Assembly (NCBI GenBank): GCA_007128345.1
Contig: SKXS01000109.1
Location: 1 to 50,247, forward strand
Origin: Spirochaetia bacterium
Lineage (GTDB): Bacteria; Spirochaetota; Spirochaetia; PWKH01
Length of the DNA: 50,247 nucleotides
Reading direction: 5' to 3'
Made by a program: the position numbers and the translations under genes. Numbering within the stretch: the first letter of the stretch is position 1; each line of letters starts with the position of its first letter. Of this stretch, positions 46,547 through 50,247 are shown piece after piece. The notes below the pieces were generated by a model. The model made no database searches, was not told where the DNA came from, and was given only the letters and a program-made list of their open reading frames with translations.

Positions 46547-48209
46547 ACTCCCTCAGAAGAGAGTGCTCAGGAACCAGATGTGACGGTATGGGGTAGAAGT
46601 GTTCAAGGAAAGCCAGGAGTCTTCGTGCCTGAGTGTATTCCGCATCTGCGGGCTTGATCATCTTCAGCAGCGGTTCAGCGTACGGCTTGAGCACCGAGAG
46701 TTCATAGTCCAGTGCAGAGTTGAACGCGGCGTCTGCCAGATTCTGAAAAGGGAATATGTTGGTTTTCTCACCCCGGTGTACCGACGGCCACATCTCCAGG
46801 GTCTTCCTGGGATCAGTCCCCCTGAACTGATGGTCCCGTACCATCCTTCTGATCATACGGTTGTCAGTGGTTGATATACGGTTGTGGTCATCCAGGTTGA
46901 GCTGGGTAAGCGCTGATATATAGATCTGGAACTTGGCATCATGGGGTATAAGGGGGGTGAGTTCGGGGTTCAGACCGTGAATTCCCTCCATGATCAGCAG
47001 CGAGGAAGGAGAGAGCCTGAGGGACGTGCCCCTAGGATACGGCTTTCCGTCTCTGAAACTATACCGGGGAATCTCCACCTCCTCACCATTTAAGAGCTTG
47101 ACGAGATCCTCATTGAGCTGATTGATATTCAGCGCGTGGAGCGACTCAAGATCCGGTTTGCCGTATGTATCCAGGGCTACTTTGTCCCGGGGGAGATAGT
47201 AGTCATCCAGGGATATCATGACAGGGCGAAAACCCAGCACCGTAAGCTGAACCCCGAGCTTCCTGGTAAAGGTGGTCTTGCCCGATGAAGAAGGACCGGC
47301 TATGAACACCGCCTTGACCAATTCCCTTCGTTCCTGAATCTGATCGGCAATACGGGAAATCTTCTTGTCGTGCAGTGACTCGGCAACATGGATGAATGGC
47401 CCTGCTTCACGCTCATCGATAAGCTTGCTCAGTCTGCCGACATTGTGAACTCCCAGGATAGCGCCCCACTGCTTGTACTCCTGGTAGATAGAGAAAAGTA
47501 CCGGATTATCTTTGAATACAGCAATATGCTTAACTGAGCTCTGCCGGGGGTAGCGAAGGAGCATGCCCTTTGCACTGTAGGGCTGCAGGGCAAATCGGTC
47601 GAGCAGTCGGGTGTTGTCTAAAAGCGGCTCGTATGACACATCAACATAGGTGCCGCAGGTGTAGAGGGGAACCTTGGGTTTGTTCGTAAATGACAGCAGC
47701 AGAGCAGCTTCTTCGAGGTCATGCTCCCTAAGCAGTTCGATCGCTTCATGGTAGGGCAAAAATTCCCTGACGATAGGAAGGGACTGAGAAACCAGGGATC
47801 TCATCTGTGCTTCTATGGCCTTGACCGTTTCAGCGGAGATCAATCCGTTCCCATCCATAGTGTAGTAGAACCCGTCTCCCAGGGCATGGCCAATTACCAC
47901 ATGCTTCTGCGGGCAGATGATTGAGCATGCCATGGCCAGGAGATAGCAGATGGAGTGCCGGTATATCCGCCTGCCGTTCTCACTGAACAGGTGAACAGGC
48001 TGAATACATGCGTTGAACTCCAGCGGTACGGAGAAGCTTGCCAACTCGTTGTTCACTGTAATGGCGATTACTGGATTCTCATCATACCTAGTACCGTCAA
48101 TACGGAAGTCTGCATATTCTCGTATTACGTGGGATGCTTTGGTGCCGAAGGGAACCCGGACTTCCTTGCCCTGGTCGAACGATATGGTTATATCCTTCAT
48201 GGCGTGCAT
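46518..48209 (-). CDS. uridine kinase-like protein with ThrRS-type TGS/SAD N-terminus
   Basis: The 563-aa product joins a TGS domain (1-70) and a threonyl-tRNA synthetase-like second domain (80-200) to a uridine kinase/phosphoribulokinase-type P-loop kinase with GPSSSGKT (305-312), then SLDDYYLPRD and LIMEGIHGLNP. The ThrRS editing motif HxxxH is HSICY (85-89), so it is degenerate. This fusion is known in Treponema and Thermotoga, with uncertain substrate. ATG 48209 is 3 bases from AAGGAG; ATG 48200 is an alternative. It converges with aat with a 29-base overlap. Confidence 0.88.
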   Translation of the reverse strand: MHAMKDITISFDQGKEVRVPFGTKASHVIREYADFRIDGTRYDENPVIAITVNNELASFSVPLEFNACIQPVHLFSENGRRIYRHSICYLLAMACSIICPQKHVVIGHALGDGFYYTMDGNGLISAETVKAIEAQMRSLVSQSLPIVREFLPYHEAIELLREHDLEEAALLLSFTNKPKVPLYTCGTYVDVSYEPLLDNTRLLDRFALQPYSAKGMLLRYPRQSSVKHIAVFKDNPVLFSIYQEYKQWGAILGVHNVGRLSKLIDEREAGPFIHVAESLHDKKISRIADQIQERRELVKAVFIAGPSSSGKTTFTRKLGVQLTVLGFRPVMISLDDYYLPRDKVALDTYGKPDLESLHALNINQLNEDLVKLLNGEEVEIPRYSFRDGKPYPRGTSLRLSPSSLLIMEGIHGLNPELTPLIPHDAKFQIYISALTQLNLDDHNRISTTDNRMIRRMVRDHQFRGTDPRKTLEMWPSVHRGEKTNIFPFQNLADAAFNSALDYELSVLKPYAEPLLKMIKPADAEYTQARRLLAFLEHFYPIPSHLVPEHSLLREFIGGSAYEH

Positions 48210-48244
48210 ATGCTCCTTGCAGGTACTTGATTATTTTCCTGGGT

Positions 48245-48253
48245 ATCATAGCA
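48245..48253 (-). promoter_or_regulatory. extended -10 promoter of the uridine kinase-like gene
   Basis: On the minus strand TGC-TATGAT (48253-48245) is a good extended -10 box. The -35 region 17 bases upstream (TTTCCC) is weak. The start near 48238 leaves about 29 bases before ATG 48209. Confidence 0.5.
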
Positions 48254-48287
48254 TAGAAACAGCAGGTGGGAAACCGCACCTGAGCTA

Positions 48288-48316
48288 TTGTCACACAGGG
48301 GGCTCTCTGGTACTGT
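48288..48316 (+). promoter_or_regulatory. promoter of the aminotransferase gene
   Basis: TTGTCA (48288-48293) and TACTGT (48311-48316) are 17 bases apart, with TGG before the -10 box (extended -10). The start near 48323 gives a leader of about 47 bases, with a small hairpin ATGGT-CGAGA-ACCAT (48332-48346) ahead of AGGAGGA. Confidence 0.55.
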
Positions 48317-48369
48317 AGGATCACGTTTTTTATGGTCGAGAACCATCTCTATAGCTGCAGGAGGACGAC

Positions 48370-49560
48370 ATGAGGTATTCACAGCGAATCCGGGAGATGG
48401 CAGAAAGCCCCATCCGCAAGCTGGCTCCGCATGCAGAGAGTGCAAAGGAACGGGGCATTACTGTCTACCACCTGAACATAGGGCAGCCGGACATCAAGAC
48501 CCCGAAACAGATGCTCCAGGCAATCCATTCCATGCCCCTGGACATCATTGCCTACGGCCCCTCGGAAGGACTCCCGTCATACCGGAGACGCCTGCCAGAG
48601 TACTACGCATCAAAGGGGATTCACCTAACATATGAGGATATCCTGATAACGACTGCAGGCAGTGAAGCTCTGCTGTTCCTGCTTATGGCGCTCTGTGATC
48701 ACGGCGATGAGCTCATCGTACCGGAGCCGTACTACGCGAATATGAACGGGTTTTCATCCATGGCCGGGGTGACCCTTGTGCCGGTGAGGACCCGGATTGA
48801 AGACGGATTCTCACTGCCGGACACGCCGGCGTTTGCGGCTGCCGTTACCGAGAGGACCCGGGGAATACTCATCTGCAATCCCAACAATCCGACAGGTGCT
48901 GTCTACCAGGAGTCACAGCTCCATGAACTGGCAGGTCTCGTGAAGGAGAAGGACCTCTTCCTGGCGGCCGATGAGGTCTACAGGGAATTTGTGTATGACG
49001 GGAAAACCCATACAAGCATCCTGTCCCTGCCGGCAATACAGGACCGCACAGTGGTGGTGGACAGTATATCAAAACGGTACAGCGCCTGCGGGGCCAGGAT
49101 AGGCACCTTTATATCCCGTGACCGCGGGCTCCTTGCGGGGGTGCTCAAGATGGCCCAGGCGAGGCTGTGCCCTCCGACGGTTGAACAGATGGCCGCAGAG
49201 GCGGTACTGGATTTGGACCAGAGCTACTTTGATGATGTGCTCAAGGAATACCAGCTGCGGCGGGATATCCTGTATCAGGGGCTTTCCTCAATTCCCGGGG
49301 TTGTCTGCAGCAAGCCGGCGGGAGCTTTCTATCTGGTGGCCCGTCTCCCGGTGGACGAAGCTGAGAAGTTCGCCGTATTCATGCTCCGGGACTTTTCCCA
49401 TGAAGGGAAGACCGTCATGCTGGCGCCGGCTTCCGGGTTCTACCAAACTCCAGGCGCGGGCCGGGATGAGGTACGCATTGCCTATGTGCTCAATGTCCGG
49501 GATCTTGAACAGTCGATCGATATTATCCGCAGGGGCCTGGAGGCGTACCGCTCGCGGTAG
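48370..49560 (+). CDS. class I PLP-dependent aminotransferase (aspartate type)
   Basis: The 396-aa product belongs to the fold-type I aminotransferases. It shows NIGQPDIKTP near the N-terminus, TTAGSEALLFL, ICNPNNPTGAVY, AADEVYREF, the PLP lysine K235 in SISKRYSACGARIG and the substrate-binding Arg in DEVRIAYVLN. It is nearest to aspartate or alanine aminotransferases of subgroup I, but the amino acid it uses cannot be decided. Strong AGGAGGA precedes the ATG. A metallophosphoesterase gene starts 5 bases after its stop. Confidence 0.9.
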   Translation: MRYSQRIREMAESPIRKLAPHAESAKERGITVYHLNIGQPDIKTPKQMLQAIHSMPLDIIAYGPSEGLPSYRRRLPEYYASKGIHLTYEDILITTAGSEALLFLLMALCDHGDELIVPEPYYANMNGFSSMAGVTLVPVRTRIEDGFSLPDTPAFAAAVTERTRGILICNPNNPTGAVYQESQLHELAGLVKEKDLFLAADEVYREFVYDGKTHTSILSLPAIQDRTVVVDSISKRYSACGARIGTFISRDRGLLAGVLKMAQARLCPPTVEQMAAEAVLDLDQSYFDDVLKEYQLRRDILYQGLSSIPGVVCSKPAGAFYLVARLPVDEAEKFAVFMLRDFSHEGKTVMLAPASGFYQTPGAGRDEVRIAYVLNVRDLEQSIDIIRRGLEAYRSR

Positions 49561-49565
49561 CCGGT

Positions 49566-50247
49566 ATGTACTGGTTCCTGCTGCTGGTTCCCCTGGCACT
49601 CCTTGCCTGGGGAATCATGGAAGCGCGATATGCATTGAAGGTCCGCACCCATGAACTGGGGACCAGAGGTGTACGGATCGTCTGGGCTTCCGACTTCCAC
49701 TGCCGCTGGTGGTATCCGCCTTCGTGCATCCGAAGGATAGCAGACAGAATCGCTTCTCTCAATCCTGATATCGTGATCTTCGGAGGGGACTTTGTTGATG
49801 CAGGCGAGCAGTACGTTGACGCCTGCATCGGGGAGCTGTCACGTGCCGGTGGGGGCACGCTTACAGCGGCAGTACTGGGAAACCATGACATCCAGTGGTC
49901 CCGGGGAAGCTGCCCCCGGAACCGGATCGTCAGCCGCCTGGAGCAGGCAGGAATCCGCCTGCTGCACAATGCATCGGTAACAGAAACTGTCCGCGGGATA
50001 CCTGTGCAGATTATCGGAACTGCTGATCTGAGCAGAGATGTCTCCTACATTGGCCATCTCACGCAGGATCCGAAGGCCCAACTGGTAATCCTTGCAAGCC
50101 ACAATCCAGATTTTGTCCCGCTGGCAGATGCACTGCCCTTTGATGTTGCCCTCTGCGGCCACACGCATGGCGGACAGATCACCTTCTTCGGCATACCGGT
50201 CACTACCCACACGCGCCATCGCAGAAGCCTGGGGCGGGGACGATGCA
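49566..50247 (+). CDS. membrane-anchored metallophosphoesterase, YkuE-like (3' end cut off)
   Basis: The frame from ATG 49566 runs open to the window end (227 codons). A hydrophobic N-terminal segment (YWFLLLVPLALLAWGI) looks like a membrane anchor. The calcineurin-type metal motifs follow in order: SDFH (near residue 40), GGDFVD, GNHD, SHNPDF and CGHTHGGQ. YkuE-like enzymes act on phosphoesters at the cell surface, some on lipid A precursors, but the substrate here is unknown. It starts 5 bases after the aminotransferase and is probably cotranscribed. The missing part should be short, as the last metal motif is present. Confidence 0.88.
   Translation, partial: MYWFLLLVPLALLAWGIMEARYALKVRTHELGTRGVRIVWASDFHCRWWYPPSCIRRIADRIASLNPDIVIFGGDFVDAGEQYVDACIGELSRAGGGTLTAAVLGNHDIQWSRGSCPRNRIVSRLEQAGIRLLHNASVTETVRGIPVQIIGTADLSRDVSYIGHLTQDPKAQLVILASHNPDFVPLADALPFDVALCGHTHGGQITFFGIPVTTHTRHRRSLGRGRC

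Noticed and set aside
1..50247. tRNA genes, CRISPR arrays, insertion sequences or prophage genes
   Set aside because: All gaps are short and none folds as a tRNA or holds regular repeats; no transposase, integrase or phage gene is present. The base composition looks even by eye.

Overview
The window is a gene-dense stretch of a bacterial chromosome with no mobile element, CRISPR array, tRNA or rRNA. It most likely comes from the phylum Spirochaetota, from a Treponema- or Spirochaeta-like anaerobe. The reasons are the EF-Tu sequence, whose C-terminus reads ASGQVTEII as I recall for treponemal EF-Tu, a tuf-headed S10-spc-alpha superoperon, RNase Y next to a YmdB-type phosphoesterase, and the run HU, lnt, rho, rpmE that also occurs in Treponema. 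This is recalled family knowledge; no search was run.

Region 1 (1-15.1 kb) is the translation superoperon: a promoter and long structured leader, then tuf, rpsJ, rplCDWB, rpsS, rplV, rpsC, rplP, rpmC, rpsQ, rplNXE, rpsZ, rpsH, rplFR, rpsE, rpmD, rplO, secY, rpmJ, rpsMKD, rpoA and rplQ, closed by a strong intrinsic terminator at 15061-15116. The zinc-binding (C+) forms of S14, S4 and L36 are used here, and of L31 further on.

Region 2 (15.2-24 kb) holds RNase Y (rny), a YmdB-like phosphoesterase, a TlyA-type rRNA methylase, an antisense GerMN-domain membrane protein, PTS enzyme I on an apparently leaderless transcript, the GTPase der, a HAD hydrolase and a membrane-anchored coiled-coil protein with a C-terminal helix-turn-helix-like segment.

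Region 3 (24-31.7 kb) holds the chaperone operon grpE-dnaK-dnaJ with rlmB, followed by three genes on the minus strand: a divergent purD-like ATP-grasp protein, a dus tRNA dihydrouridine synthase and a TatD-family protein with an altered active site.

Region 4 (31.7-41.2 kb) holds a PSP1/RicT protein, rpsT, HU, apolipoprotein N-acyltransferase, cinA, rho (with a promoter inside cinA and a leader of about 290 nt), rpmE, a galactokinase-like GHMP kinase with changed catalytic residues, surE and a small Cys-rich YcgN-like protein.

Region 5 (41.2-50.2 kb) holds a nifS-nifU pair for Fe-S assembly, a compact N-degron module clpS-clpA-aat, a TGS/ThrRS-like uridine kinase fusion, a class I aminotransferase and a metallophosphoesterase cut by the window edge.

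Promoters are unusually easy to read: sigma70-type, mostly TTGACN with a 17-bp spacer. Two of them (ptsI, ricT) sit so close to the start codon that the mRNAs should have almost no leader. I see no single large undescribed system. The best second-look items are the tuf leader with a possible small gene, the three-way-junction RNA in front of clpA, the leaderless promoters, the rho leader with small ORFs, and three enzymes (GalK-like, PurD-like, TatD-like) whose key residues are replaced.
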